Source of the DNA: Pseudonocardia sp. N23 | Lineage (GTDB): Bacteria; Actinomycetota; Actinomycetes; Mycobacteriales; Pseudonocardiaceae | DNA: 64,000 nt | Assembly: GCF_002583555.1 (NCBI RefSeq) | Contig: NZ_BEGX01000004.1 | Span: 186,001-250,000 of the forward strand | Direction: 5' to 3' | Part shown: piece after piece, positions 51,130 to 60,631 of the stretch | Numbering within the stretch: the first letter of the stretch is position 1 | Layout of the letters: every line of letters starts with the position of its first letter | Translations under genes and position numbers: made by a program | Notes under the pieces: generated by a model | What the model saw: only the letters and a program-made list of their open reading frames with translations | Database searches by the model: none | Told to the model about the DNA's origin: nothing

Positions 51130-52164
51130 TCAGACCGGTCCCGGGGCACACCTCTCGTCGACGGCATCGACGAGACCCCAGTCGCGGGCCACCGCTGCCG
51201 GCAACGACACACCGGACAGAGCGAGGTACAACGTCCTGTGACGACCGATCCGGCGCGGGATCGACACCGTCCCACCGGCACCCGGGATCAGCCCCATCGC
51301 GACCTCCGGCAGACGCAGCATCGTGTCCGGCGCCGCGACAACCCGCCCCGCGAACGCCGGGAGCTCGATCCCGGCACCGACACAAGCACCGTGGAGCCGG
51401 GCCTCGACCCGGTCGGCCAGGGCGTGCAACGGGCGAGCGGCGCCTGCGCGGGTCCGGACCAGGTGCGCGGTGACGAGGTCCGGGGTGGTGCCGAACTCGG
51501 CCAGGTCGCCGCCGGCACAGAACGCCGGTCCCGCCCCCGCGAGCACGACACGCTCGACCGAGGGGTCCAGCAGGGCGAGATCGAGCGCGTCGACGAGGGC
51601 GTCACGCAGCAGCCGGCCGTACGCGTTGCGCCGCTCGGGACGGTTCAAGGTCACCCGCAGCTCGCCGCCGACACGCTCCACACGGACCGGCTCGTCGACG
51701 TCCGGAGGAGCGGTCCGTCCGCCCCGGCGATCGAGCCATTCCCGGAACTCCACGCCGCCGAGCAGGGCCGAGTAGGCGAACGACTCCGCGTCGAGCGCCG
51801 CGTGCACCGGCAGGCCACCGGACCAACGGAGCAGGCCGGCCAGCACGCCGGCGGCCCGCGGCGCCGCCGCGACGGCCTCGCCGAGTGCCTCCAGCGCCGC
51901 CTCCGGGTCGGGGACCACGACCGTCGCGGTACCGGCGGCGCGTGGGACGAGCGTGAGATCGAGCTCGGCGACGAGCCCTTCCCACCCCGGCGCCACGGGT
52001 CCGACGCCGACGAGGATCCGATCGTCGCTGCGCGGGCCGACCGCCGTCACCGGGCCGCGCAGGTCGACCCCGAGCAACGGGTCGACGACGGCGAGCACGT
52101 CGGCACCGCGGGGGTCGGACTCTGCGCCGAGATCTGCCGGGCGCACGATCGGGACACGGGTCAT
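51130..52164 (-). CDS. Enoyl-CoA hydratase family protein with N-terminal extension
   Basis: A 344-residue protein. The C-terminal ~190 residues are a crotonase domain: RVTLNRPERRNAYGRLLRDAL, GAGPAFCAGGDLAEFG and LHGACVGAGIELPAFAGRVVA, with the Glu in RLPEVAMGLIPGAGGT. The N-terminal ~150 residues (DDRILVGVGPVAPGWEGLVAE and GLLRWSGGLPVHAALDAESF) form a second, alpha/beta-looking region that I do not recognise. It is divergent from a CoA-transferase-like gene with only 26 bases between start codons, and both may be leaderless. The ATG 52164 sits about 10 bases after a -10. Confidence 0.87.
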   Translation of the reverse strand: MTRVPIVRPADLGAESDPRGADVLAVVDPLLGVDLRGPVTAVGPRSDDRILVGVGPVAPGWEGLVAELDLTLVPRAAGTATVVVPDPEAALEALGEAVAAAPRAAGVLAGLLRWSGGLPVHAALDAESFAYSALLGGVEFREWLDRRGGRTAPPDVDEPVRVERVGGELRVTLNRPERRNAYGRLLRDALVDALDLALLDPSVERVVLAGAGPAFCAGGDLAEFGTTPDLVTAHLVRTRAGAARPLHALADRVEARLHGACVGAGIELPAFAGRVVAAPDTMLRLPEVAMGLIPGAGGTVSIPRRIGRHRTLYLALSGVSLPAAVARDWGLVDAVDERCAPGPV

Positions 52165-52190
52165 GGCCGCCGTAACCTATCCTCCGCGAC
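52165..52190. promoter_or_regulatory. Compact divergent promoter with shared -10
   Basis: TAACCT (52173-52178, forward) and TAGGTT (52179-52174, reverse) overlap in TAACCTA. Transcripts in both directions would start at or near the two start codons, 26 bases apart, giving leaderless or nearly leaderless mRNAs. Confidence 0.5.
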
Positions 52191-53330
52191 GTGCAGGAAC
52201 GTGACGCCACGTCGGACTGGCTCGCGTCCGGGGTGGTGGCGCTGACCGGGCACCCCCGCGGACCGGAACTCGTCCCGCCGGGTCGGGCCGCGTCCGTGGC
52301 ACGCGAGCTCGGCGAGATGTTCGACGTCGACGGCGCCGCGCTGCTCGGCGAGCGTGCCGCGCTGACCGGACGACACCGCGCAGGTCGGGTCTCGGTCGGC
52401 GGTGCCTGTCGCCTTCTTCCTCTCGCGTCCGGGTGGGCGGCGCTCTCCTGCCCACGTGCCGACGACATCATCCTGCTCGGGGCCCTGGTCGAGGAGTCCC
52501 TGCCGGTCACCGACCCGTGGCCCCGTGCCGCTGCGGCCGCCGCGGCCATGGAGCCGGACACCTTCGACGAGCGGGCGGCCCTGCTCGGACTCCCGGCCGG
52601 GTCGATCCGTCCGGTTCCGGCCGCCGCACCCGCCGTCGTGGGGCGCCCGCGCGACGTCACCGGCCGGCTCGTCGTGTCCTTCGGTGCGCTGTGGGCGGCC
52701 CCGCTCTGTGCACAGCTCCTCGCCGGTCGGGGAGCACGGATCGTGACCGTCGAGACCCCGGCGCGGCCCGACGGTGCCCGCCAGGGCGAACCGCGGTTCC
52801 ACGCCCTGCTGCACGCACGTGACCGCGCTGTTCGCCTCGACCCCGACACCGATCGCGACGCCCTGCACGCGCTGGTCCGCGCCGCGGACGTGGTCATCGA
52901 GGCCTCGCGACCCCGGGCGCTGCGCGCGTGGGGTCTCGACGCCGACACGGAGGTGGCCCGCGGGGCGACCTGGGTCTCCATCACGGCCGCGGGCCGCACC
53001 TCGAACAGGGTGGGGTTCGGGGACGACGTCGCGGCGTCGGCCGGGCTCGTCGCCCTCGACGCCGACGGCCTGCCCGTGTTCGTCGGCGACGCGATCGCCG
53101 ACCCGCTCACCGGTCTCACCGCCGCGGCCCTGGCCCTGACCGCCCCCGGCCGGCTGCACGACGTCGCGATGAGTCGCGTCGTCGCCGCGACGCTCGACGG
53201 GTCCCCCGGCGGGCCGGCCGCAGGGCCGGTCGCCCCGCCCCGCGCCCGGCCCGTCCCCGGACCCGCCCCGGCGCCGGGCACCGACACCGCGGCGGTCATG
53301 GCCGAGCTGGGTGTCCCGTGGCCCTCCTGA
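52191..53330 (+). CDS. Divergent CaiB-like CoA-transferase family protein
   Basis: A 379-residue protein distantly related to family III CoA-transferases. Family traces are WAAPLCAQLLAGRGARIVTVE, ADVVIEASRPRALRAWGLD and GFGDDVAASAGLVALD (with the Asp). The N-terminal ~150 residues (WLASGVVALTGHPRGPELVP and the region to residue 150) are not part of the usual fold start, and the C-terminus ends in a Pro/Ala-rich tail. It may act as a subunit with another protein. GTG 52191 is probably leaderless. The next gene starts 13 bases before its stop. Confidence 0.75.
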   Translation: MQERDATSDWLASGVVALTGHPRGPELVPPGRAASVARELGEMFDVDGAALLGERAALTGRHRAGRVSVGGACRLLPLASGWAALSCPRADDIILLGALVEESLPVTDPWPRAAAAAAAMEPDTFDERAALLGLPAGSIRPVPAAAPAVVGRPRDVTGRLVVSFGALWAAPLCAQLLAGRGARIVTVETPARPDGARQGEPRFHALLHARDRAVRLDPDTDRDALHALVRAADVVIEASRPRALRAWGLDADTEVARGATWVSITAAGRTSNRVGFGDDVAASAGLVALDADGLPVFVGDAIADPLTGLTAAALALTAPGRLHDVAMSRVVAATLDGSPGGPAAGPVAPPRARPVPGPAPAPGTDTAAVMAELGVPWPS

Positions 53331-54631
53331 TCACCGACGCCGAGATCGACGGCCGGCGGCGTGACCTGTGGGTGGACGACGGCAGGATCGTGGCGCAGGG
53401 CACCGCGACCGACGTGATCGACGCCCGCGGCGGCGCGCTCCTGCCCGGGTTCGTCGACCATCATCTGCACCTGCACGCCCTCGCGGCTGCGCGCCGCTCG
53501 GTACACGCGGGCCGCAGCCGCGAGGACCTCGCCGCCGCGCTGCGTCACGCCACACCGGACCCGACCGGCTGGATCCGCGTCGTCGGCAGCGACGACGACG
53601 TCCTCGACGCCGCCACCCTCGACCGGTTCCGTGCCGACGTCCCGGTCCGTGTGCAGCACCGCAGCGGAGCGATGTGGGTCCTCAACACCGCCGCACTGAC
53701 GCGCATCGGCCCGTGCGACCATCCCGGCGTCGACCGCGACCCCCACGGCGACCCCACCGGCCGGCTCCTCCGCGCCGACGACTGGCTCCGCGACCGGCTG
53801 CCCCGCGCCGGGCCTCCCGACCTGCACGACCTCGGCCGCGAGCTCGCCGGGTACGGCATCACCGCGGTCACGGACGCCACACCCGACCTCGACGCCCGCG
53901 CCGCCGCATCGCTCGCCACCGTCCCCCAACGCCTGACGTTGCTCGGCGTGCCGCTCGGCGCAGGGGCGCCGCCCGGAACGACGGTCGGGCCGTACAAGAT
54001 CGCCCTCGCGGACCACGACCTGCCCACCCCCGACGCCCTCGCCGAGCGGATCCGTGAGGCGCACACGGCCGGACGGCCCGTGGCCGTGCACTCCGTCACC
54101 CGGGAGTCGCTGGTCCTGCTGCTGGTCGCGTTCGACACCGCCGGCCGGATGCCCGGAGACCGCGTCGAGCACGCCGCGCTCGTACCGACCGAGCTCATCC
54201 CCCCGCTGGCCGGTCTGGCCGTGGTCACCCAACCCGGTTTCCTGGCCGACCGCGGCGACCTGTTCCGGCGCGAGGTCCCCGCCGACGAGCACTCCGACCT
54301 CTACCGCTGTCGCAGCCTGCGTGCCGCGGGCGTTGCCGTCGCCCTCTCCTCCGACGCCCCGTACGGCCCGGTCGATCCCTGGGTAGTCCTCCGCGCGGCG
54401 AGTACCCGCCGCACCATCGACGGCACAACGCTCGGCCCGGCAGAAGTCCTCACACCCCGGGACGCGCTGCACGCGCTCCAGGCGCCGACACCCGGTGCGC
54501 GACCGAGGGTGCTGCGACCCGGCGACGCCGCCGACCTCGTGTTGCTGCACGTCCCTCTGGACGAGGCACTCCGGCAACCCGACCGGGACCTCGTCCGAAC
54601 GACCTTCATCGGCGGCCGACGACTCACCTGA
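53318..54631 (+). CDS. Amidohydrolase family 3 (YtcJ-like) protein
   Basis: A 437-residue metal-dependent hydrolase. The metal site motif is GFVDHHLHLHA near residue 45. A carbamate-type Lys may be in VGPYKIALAD, further His are in VAVHSVTRESL and RVEHAALVP, and the final Asp is in ALSSDAPYG. The N-terminal strands LLITDAEIDGRRRDLWVDDG form the beta sandwich of urease-like amidohydrolases. GTG 53318 overlaps the preceding gene by 13 bases, so the two are coupled. It hydrolyses an amide or cyclic amide of unknown identity. Confidence 0.9.
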   Translation: MALLITDAEIDGRRRDLWVDDGRIVAQGTATDVIDARGGALLPGFVDHHLHLHALAAARRSVHAGRSREDLAAALRHATPDPTGWIRVVGSDDDVLDAATLDRFRADVPVRVQHRSGAMWVLNTAALTRIGPCDHPGVDRDPHGDPTGRLLRADDWLRDRLPRAGPPDLHDLGRELAGYGITAVTDATPDLDARAAASLATVPQRLTLLGVPLGAGAPPGTTVGPYKIALADHDLPTPDALAERIREAHTAGRPVAVHSVTRESLVLLLVAFDTAGRMPGDRVEHAALVPTELIPPLAGLAVVTQPGFLADRGDLFRREVPADEHSDLYRCRSLRAAGVAVALSSDAPYGPVDPWVVLRAASTRRTIDGTTLGPAEVLTPRDALHALQAPTPGARPRVLRPGDAADLVLLHVPLDEALRQPDRDLVRTTFIGGRRLT

Positions 54632-54705
54632 CGGCCGTCGCGCGACAGCGATCCCGCCACGCCGCACGGCACGCCCGCCTGCCCGTGGGCGATGGTGCCG
54701 CACCA

Positions 54706-54721
54706 CACCGTTCCCACGGTG
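54706..54721 (+). terminator. Small hairpin after amidohydrolase gene
   Basis: CACCGT-TCCC-ACGGTG forms a 6-bp stem in the 209-base gap before the glutamate dehydrogenase gene. No T-tract follows; a weak terminator at best. Confidence 0.3.
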
Positions 54722-54802
54722 CCGCGGCGTGCTTCCAGGGACCCGGGCGAGGGGTGCCGGGCGTCGAGGGTGGCAGCCCTCGCCCGCCGCCGCGATCCCC
54801 GC

Positions 54803-54808
54803 TAACGT
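54803..54808 (+). promoter_or_regulatory. Putative -10 of glutamate dehydrogenase gene
   Basis: TAACGT lies 32 bases before ATG 54841; GGTGGGGGTGG just upstream of the ATG serves as ribosome site. No clear -35. Confidence 0.4.
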
Positions 54809-54840
54809 AGCGGCCCCGTCGTCGCAGGTGGGGGTGGCTG

Positions 54841-57800
54841 ATGAGCCGAGCAACCGAAGACGCACCGGCCGAGGACGCTCCCGCTGATCCGGCGGCGGAT
54901 CCGCTGTCCGAGGACCTGCACCGGCTCTACGCTCGCCACGCCGCGGCCGCCGTCGTCGGCTTCGACGATCCCGCCGACGCGCTCGACGCGCTCGACGCCG
55001 CCGCTCGCGCACACCTCCGGCTCGCCGGGTGGCGCGCCCCCGGGACCTCGGTCGTCGACATCCATGGAGACCTCGAGAGGGACAGCCGCAGGGACCGGAG
55101 CAGGGACATCGCCGGACAGGTCACCGGAGACATGCAGGCTGCGACCCTCTCGACGGTCGTCGACCTGGTCACCGACGAGACCCCTGCGCTGGTGCCGTCC
55201 GTGCTCGCCGGGATCGGACGGGTCGGCCGGCAGGTGCACCACGTCGTCCACGCGATGGTGGTGGTGCGCCGTCACCCCGACGGGCGGCTGCGCGACGTCG
55301 ACGCCGCCGCCGACCCGGCCGCACCGCCCGCCGGCGCCCTCGTCGAGGCGTGGATGAGGCTCGAGCTCGACCCGGCCGCACCCGAGCAGGGCGAGGATCT
55401 CGGGACCGAGCTCGACGAGGTGCTCGCGGCCGTGCACGACGTCGCCGCCGACGCAACCCGCCTCACCGACACGGTCTCTGCCGTGGCCGCCGAGCTCTCC
55501 GGAGCCACCGAGCTCTCCAGGGGCACCCGGCTCTCCGGGGCGAGCGCCGTGCCCGAGCGCGACGACGCCGCCCGGCTGCTGCGCTGGCTCGCCGACGGTC
55601 ACTTCAGCTTCCTCGGCTACCGCCGCTACGAGGCCACCGGGACGACGTTGCGGTCCGTACCCGGCTCCGGGCTGGGGCTGTTGCGCCACAACGGGCTCCA
55701 CGACGGCATCCCCGACGAGATCGGCGACCGGCCGCTGGTGGTGCTCACCCGCGCCGACGCGCCCAGCCGGGTGCTGCGGCCCGAGCATCCCTACGACGTC
55801 GTGATCGGGATCGTCGACGACGACGGCCGCACCGTCGGGGAGCACCGCTTCCACGGGCTGTTCACGACCGCGGCACTGCACGAGCACGTCCTCGACACCC
55901 CGATCGTCGAGCGTCGGGCGCGCGCGGCCATCCACCGGGCCGGGGTGCCGGTGGAGTCCTGGAGCGGCCAGCAACTCCTCGACGTGCTGTCGCGCTACCC
56001 GCGCGAGGAGCTGTTCTGGGCCAGCGAGCAGGCCCTGCACGAGACCGCCGTCGGGGTGCTGTCGCTGGCGCACGACCGGCGGCTGCTGCTGTCGGTACAC
56101 CCGGAGCCCTACGGCCGCTTCCTGTCCTGCCTGGTCCACCTCCCCCACGACCGCTACTCGCCGCAGGCACGGTCGTCGATGCAGCGGGTGCTGCTGCGCG
56201 AGCTCGACGGGTGGCGCGTCGACCACAGCGTCACCGTCGGGGAGACCGGTCCGGTGCAGGTCCACTTCACCGTGCACGTCGACGCCGCCGCACCCCCACC
56301 CGACCGGGAACGGCTGCGCGCCCAGCTCGCCGCAGCCATCCTGACCTGGGACGACTGGGTCGTCGACGCCGCGGGCGGGGACGCCGAGGAGATCGCGGAG
56401 TACCTGCCGGGGCTGCCCCAGGGCTACCGCGACGACGTCGACCCGGTGCGCGCCGTCGCCGATCTGCGCCGGCTGCGGGACCTGGACGAGGAGCCCCACC
56501 TGGAGCTGGCCGGCGAGCCCGACGACCTGCACTTCCGGCTCGTCGTCGCGGGTGCCCCGGTGTCGTTGTCGGCGGTGCTGCCGGTCCTGCAGAGCCTCGG
56601 CGTCGACGTCCTCGACGAACGCCCCTACGAGATCGTCCGCCCCGACGGGGTCGGCTGCCGGCTCTACGACTTCGGGCTCGCGGCCGACGCCGCGACCCGG
56701 CCGGCCCTGTCGGGCCGCGGCGGGCAGGCCGCCCGCGACCGGTTCTGTGCGGCGTTCCGTGCGGCCTGGTCGGGGGCCGCGGAGACCGACCGTTTCAACG
56801 CACTGGTGCTGCACGCCGGCCTCGGATGGCGCGAGGTCGCGGTGCTGCGCGCCTACGCGCGCTACGCGTCCCTGCTGGGCGGGCCGTTCGGGCGGCGGTA
56901 CGTGGCCGACATCCTGATCGCACACCCGGACGCGACACGCGCCCTGGTCGCGCTGTTCCGGGCCCGGTTCGATCCGACGCCGCCTGGGGCCACCCGGGAG
57001 CAACGGTGCGCCGAGGCGCTCACCACCGCGACGGCCCTGATCGACGACGTCGCCGGCCTGGACGCCGACCGGATCCTGCGGGGACACCTGTCGATGCTGA
57101 TGGCGACGTTGCGGACGAACTGGTTCCGGGATCGGCCGTACTTCTCGTTCAAGATCGATCCGGGAGCGGTTCCGGACATGCCGTCACCGCGACCACGGTT
57201 CGAGATCTTCGTGTACTCGCCGCGGGTGGAGGGGGTGCACCTGCGGTTCGGGCCCGTCGCCCGGGGCGGGTTGCGCTGGTCGGACCGTCCACAGGACTAC
57301 CGGACCGAGATTCTGGGCCTGGTCAAGGCACAGATGGTCAAGAACGCGGTGATCGTGCCGGTGGGGGCCAAGGGCGGGTTCGTGGTGGCAGCGCCGGCGC
57401 CTGACCCGGGCGAGGTGGAGGCCTGCTACCGGATCTTCATCTCAGGCCTGCTGGACGTGACCGACAACCGGGTCGACGGGGCGACGGTGGCGCCGCCCGG
57501 GGTGGTGCGCCACGACGGGGACGACTCCTACCTGGTGGTGGCCGCGGACAAGGGCACGGCCCGGTTCTCCGACGTGGCCAACGAGGTGGCCGCCGGGTAC
57601 GGGTTCTGGCTCGGCGATGCGTTCGCCTCGGGCGGCTCGGTGGGATACGACCACAAGGCGATGGGCATCACCGCGCGCGGCGCGTGGGAGTCGGTGCGAC
57701 GCCACTTCCGCGAGCTGGGGACCGACACGCAGTCGCAGGACGTCACCGTGGTCGGGATCGGCGACATGTCCGGGGACGTGTTCGGCAACGGGATGCTGTT

Positions 57801-59370
57801 GTCCCCGCACATCCGCCTGGTGGCCGCCTTCGACCATCGTCACGTGTTCGTCGACCCGGATCCCGATCCGGCGGTGGGGTGGGCCGAGCGGGCCCGGCTG
57901 TTCGCGCTGGCGCGCTCGTCGTGGGACGACTACGACCGGGCGGCGCTCAGCCCGGGTGGCGGGGTGTGGTCGCGCACCACCAAGTCGGTCCCCGTCGGCC
58001 CGCAGCTGCGCGCGGCCCTCGGACTGGCCCCGGACATCGAGCGGTTGAGCCCGCCCGAGCTCGTGCGGGCGATCCTGTTGGCGCCGGTCGATCTCCTGTG
58101 GAACGGCGGGATCGGCACCTACGTCAAGGCCTCGACGGAATCGCACGCCGACGCCGGGGACAAGGCCAACGACGCGGTCCGTGTCGACGGTCGGGCGCTG
58201 CGGGTGCGGGTGGTCGGGGAGGGCGGCAACCTGGGGCTGACCCAGCTGGGCCGGATCGAGTTCGCCCGCGCGGGCGGGCGGATCAACACCGACGCGATCG
58301 ACAACTCGGCCGGGGTGGACTGCTCCGACCACGAGGTCAACATCAAGATCCTGCTGGACCGGTTGGTGACGGCCGGAGAGCTGGACCGGCCCGGGCGCGA
58401 CGCCCTGCTGGCGGAGATGACCGACGAGGTCGCCGAGCTGGTCCTGGCCGACAACACCGACCAGAACGCCGCTCTCGGCGTCGCCCGTACCGGGGCCGCG
58501 GACACCGTCGGGGTGCACGCCCGGATGATCGACGGGCTCGCCGCCCGCACCGGGCTCGACCGCGACCTCGAGGCACTCCCCCACCCCGCGGAGATCGACG
58601 AGCGGACCGCCGCCGGTCACGGGCTCACCTCACCCGAGCTCGCGGTCCTGCTCGCCCACACGAAGCTCGACATCAAGGCGGCCGTCCTCGCGACCGACCT
58701 TCCCGATCGGCCGGAGTTCGCCGACCGGCTGCCCGGATACTTCCCCCGCCCGCTGCGCGAACGCTTCCCCGCCGCCGTCGCGGCCCATCCACTGCGGCGC
58801 GAGATCGTCGCGACGATGCTGGTCAACGAGCTGGTCGACCGGGCCGGGATCACGTTCGCCCACCGGCTGGACGGGGACGCGGGCGGGGGTGCCGGCGACG
58901 CGGTGCGCGCGTTCCGCGTCGCGGTCACCGTGTTCGACCTGCGGGAGCTGTGGGCGCAGGTCGCCGCGCTCCCGCCGACGGTGCCGACCGCCGCGCTCGA
59001 CGCGATCGCGGTCGCGACGCGGCGGCTCGTCGACGTCGCCGCACGCTGGCTGCTCGCGTACCGCCCGCGCCCGCTCGACGTCCCCACCGAGATCGAGCGG
59101 TTCGCAGGAGCGGTGCACCACCTGCTGCCGGACCTGGGAACGCTGCTGCGGGGTGGCGAGTCCACGGCGATGGCGAGCCGCGCCGCCGCCCTCTCGGGCC
59201 CGGGCGTCCCCCTCGCGCTGGCCGACCGGGTGGCGGCGCTCGCCGCGGCCCACGGCCTGCTCGACGTCGTCGAGGTCGCCGCACCCGCCCGCCAACTGCC
59301 GATCGAGGAGATCGCGAGGCTCTACTTCGCTCTCTCGGAACGTTCGGCGGCGCGGGTCATGGCCGACTGA
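54841..59370 (+). CDS. gdh: NAD-dependent glutamate dehydrogenase, large (GDH_180-like) form
   Basis: A 1509-residue enzyme that oxidises glutamate to 2-oxoglutarate and ammonia with NAD. The large-form family is usually about 1600-1650 residues; this one is somewhat shorter, mainly in the N-terminal region. The first ~700 residues hold ACT-like regulatory segments. The catalytic domain begins near residue 780 with RGGLRWSDRPQDYRTEILG and KAQMVKNAVIVPVGAKGGFV (catalytic Lys). The NAD motif is VVGIGDMSGDVFGNGML, and GEGGNLGLTQLGRIEFA follows. ATG 54841 has a G-rich ribosome site. It stands alone and is probably housekeeping, marking the end of the catabolic island. Confidence 0.95.
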   Translation: MSRATEDAPAEDAPADPAADPLSEDLHRLYARHAAAAVVGFDDPADALDALDAAARAHLRLAGWRAPGTSVVDIHGDLERDSRRDRSRDIAGQVTGDMQAATLSTVVDLVTDETPALVPSVLAGIGRVGRQVHHVVHAMVVVRRHPDGRLRDVDAAADPAAPPAGALVEAWMRLELDPAAPEQGEDLGTELDEVLAAVHDVAADATRLTDTVSAVAAELSGATELSRGTRLSGASAVPERDDAARLLRWLADGHFSFLGYRRYEATGTTLRSVPGSGLGLLRHNGLHDGIPDEIGDRPLVVLTRADAPSRVLRPEHPYDVVIGIVDDDGRTVGEHRFHGLFTTAALHEHVLDTPIVERRARAAIHRAGVPVESWSGQQLLDVLSRYPREELFWASEQALHETAVGVLSLAHDRRLLLSVHPEPYGRFLSCLVHLPHDRYSPQARSSMQRVLLRELDGWRVDHSVTVGETGPVQVHFTVHVDAAAPPPDRERLRAQLAAAILTWDDWVVDAAGGDAEEIAEYLPGLPQGYRDDVDPVRAVADLRRLRDLDEEPHLELAGEPDDLHFRLVVAGAPVSLSAVLPVLQSLGVDVLDERPYEIVRPDGVGCRLYDFGLAADAATRPALSGRGGQAARDRFCAAFRAAWSGAAETDRFNALVLHAGLGWREVAVLRAYARYASLLGGPFGRRYVADILIAHPDATRALVALFRARFDPTPPGATREQRCAEALTTATALIDDVAGLDADRILRGHLSMLMATLRTNWFRDRPYFSFKIDPGAVPDMPSPRPRFEIFVYSPRVEGVHLRFGPVARGGLRWSDRPQDYRTEILGLVKAQMVKNAVIVPVGAKGGFVVAAPAPDPGEVEACYRIFISGLLDVTDNRVDGATVAPPGVVRHDGDDSYLVVAADKGTARFSDVANEVAAGYGFWLGDAFASGGSVGYDHKAMGITARGAWESVRRHFRELGTDTQSQDVTVVGIGDMSGDVFGNGMLLSPHIRLVAAFDHRHVFVDPDPDPAVGWAERARLFALARSSWDDYDRAALSPGGGVWSRTTKSVPVGPQLRAALGLAPDIERLSPPELVRAILLAPVDLLWNGGIGTYVKASTESHADAGDKANDAVRVDGRALRVRVVGEGGNLGLTQLGRIEFARAGGRINTDAIDNSAGVDCSDHEVNIKILLDRLVTAGELDRPGRDALLAEMTDEVAELVLADNTDQNAALGVARTGAADTVGVHARMIDGLAARTGLDRDLEALPHPAEIDERTAAGHGLTSPELAVLLAHTKLDIKAAVLATDLPDRPEFADRLPGYFPRPLRERFPAAVAAHPLRREIVATMLVNELVDRAGITFAHRLDGDAGGGAGDAVRAFRVAVTVFDLRELWAQVAALPPTVPTAALDAIAVATRRLVDVAARWLLAYRPRPLDVPTEIERFAGAVHHLLPDLGTLLRGGESTAMASRAAALSGPGVPLALADRVAALAAAHGLLDVVEVAAPARQLPIEEIARLYFALSERSAARVMAD

Positions 59371-59803
59371 CCCGGCGCCCACGCCCAGGCTCGGATCGGA
59401 GGCGCGGCGTGCCCCCTGCTCGGCCCGCGGGCTGCGGCGAGCAGGCATCGTGAGCATCAGAGCCGCGCCCGCAGAATGGCCGATCTGCATCTCCTCCGTG
59501 CCGGCGTGGGGCACGTCCTTCGGTCGGCGACGTGTGGAGGCGGTCGCGAACCGCCCCGGTCGATGCGCCGACACGAGCTTCCAGCCGGACCGAGGTCGCG
59601 TCCAGGGGGATCGGCGAGGGGTCTCGTCGCGGCGACGATCGCTGTGGGCGGCGAGGCGCACCTGCAGCTCGGCGAGCTCCCGGTCGTCGACCTCCTCGGG
59701 ATGGTCGCCGAGGCTGCTTCCGGGGCGCTGATCCGAGGTGGGCAGTGCGCGGCGATCAGGCGGGAGGCATTCTGCCGGCCCGCCCCAGCGCCGCTCGCTC
59801 CGG
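59371..59803. other. Intergenic stretch without a supported gene
   Basis: A 433-base gap between the converging glutamate dehydrogenase and SPFH genes. Open frames exist on both strands, but they are Arg/Pro/Ser-rich, run into the coding antiframes on either side and show no recognisable motif. No clear terminator was seen. Confidence 0.5.
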
Positions 59804-60631
59804 TCAGGAGTCTGTCGGCACGACGCCGTTGGCCGCCAGCGGCGCAGGAGGCGCCGGCGTCGCGGCCGCGCTCTCCCGGGCGAGGAAGGAGCCGAGCTCA
59901 CCGATCGTGCTCATCAACGGGGCGGGGAAGACGACGGTGGTGTTCTTGTCCACGCCGATCTCGACCAGGCTCTGCAGGTTGCGCAGCTGCAGCGCCAGCG
60001 GGTGCTCCATCATGATGTCCGACGCCTCCCCGAGGGCGGTGGCGGCAAGTGACTCGCCCTGTGCATTGATGATCTTCGCTCGCTTCTCCCGTTCGGCCTC
60101 GGCCTGCCGGGCCATGGCGCGCTTCATGCTGTCCGGCAGCTGGATGTCCTTGAGCTCCACGAGGGTGACCTCGACACCCCAGTCCAGGGTGGCCACGTCG
60201 AGGATCTCGCGGATGTCCTTGTTGATCCGGTCGGTCTCCGAGAGAGTCTCGTCGAGAGTGTGCTGGCCGACGACCTTGCGCAGCGTGGTCTGGGCGATCT
60301 GGTCGATCGCCACCCGCACATTCTCGATGGCGACCACGGACTTCACCGCGTCGACGACGCGAAAATAGGCCACCGCGGAGACGTCGACGCTGACATTGTC
60401 GCGGGTGATGATGCCCTGGGACTGGATGGGCATCGTGATGATCCGCAGGGACACCCGGTGCATCACGTCGGCGATCGGGACGATCAGCCGCAGCCCGGGC
60501 TCGCGGGCACCGACCACCCGGCCGAACCTGAACAGCACCCCTTGCTCGTACTGCTTGACGATCCGCACCGCCAGCCCGAGGGCGACGAGCACCAGGGCGG
60601 CGACGAGGACGATCGTGATGGTGGTGCTCAT
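59804..60631 (-). CDS. SPFH/Band 7 (slipin-like) membrane protein
   Basis: A 275-residue stomatin/slipin-type protein. One N-terminal membrane helix ([17 protein letters not shown]) is followed by the SPFH domain: [38 protein letters not shown] and [18 protein letters not shown], then [21 protein letters not shown] coiled-coil ([18 protein letters not shown]) and a hydrophobic C-terminal segment complete it. Such proteins form oligomers that organise membrane domains, often with an NfeD partner, which is not seen here. ATG 60631 overlaps the stop of the stress protein gene as ATGA; the upstream open frame is antiframe. Confidence 0.92.
   Translation of the reverse strand: MSTTITIVLVAALVLVALGLAVRIVKQYEQGVLFRFGRVVGAREPGLRLIVPIADVMHRVSLRIITMPIQSQGIITRDNVSVDVSAVAYFRVVDAVKSVVAIENVRVAIDQIAQTTLRKVVGQHTLDETLSETDRINKDIREILDVATLDWGVEVTLVELKDIQLPDSMKRAMARQAEAEREKRAKIINAQGESLAATALGEASDIMMEHPLALQLRNLQSLVEIGVDKNTTVVFPAPLMSTIGELGSFLARESAAATPAPPAPLAANGVVPTDS

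Noticed and set aside
51602..55012. Open frame of 1136 codons on the reverse strand
   Set aside because: It runs antisense through the CoA-transferase-like and amidohydrolase genes and is rich in Arg, Gly and Ser. It is a typical shadow frame of high-GC DNA.
54802..57087. Open frame of 761 codons opposite the glutamate dehydrogenase gene
   Set aside because: The forward strand encodes a clear glutamate dehydrogenase; the reverse frame has no recognisable motif.
59371..59901. Possible short gene in the gap after glutamate dehydrogenase
   Set aside because: Open frames on both strands lack a ribosome site, a family motif and sensible composition, and they extend into neighbouring coding antiframes.
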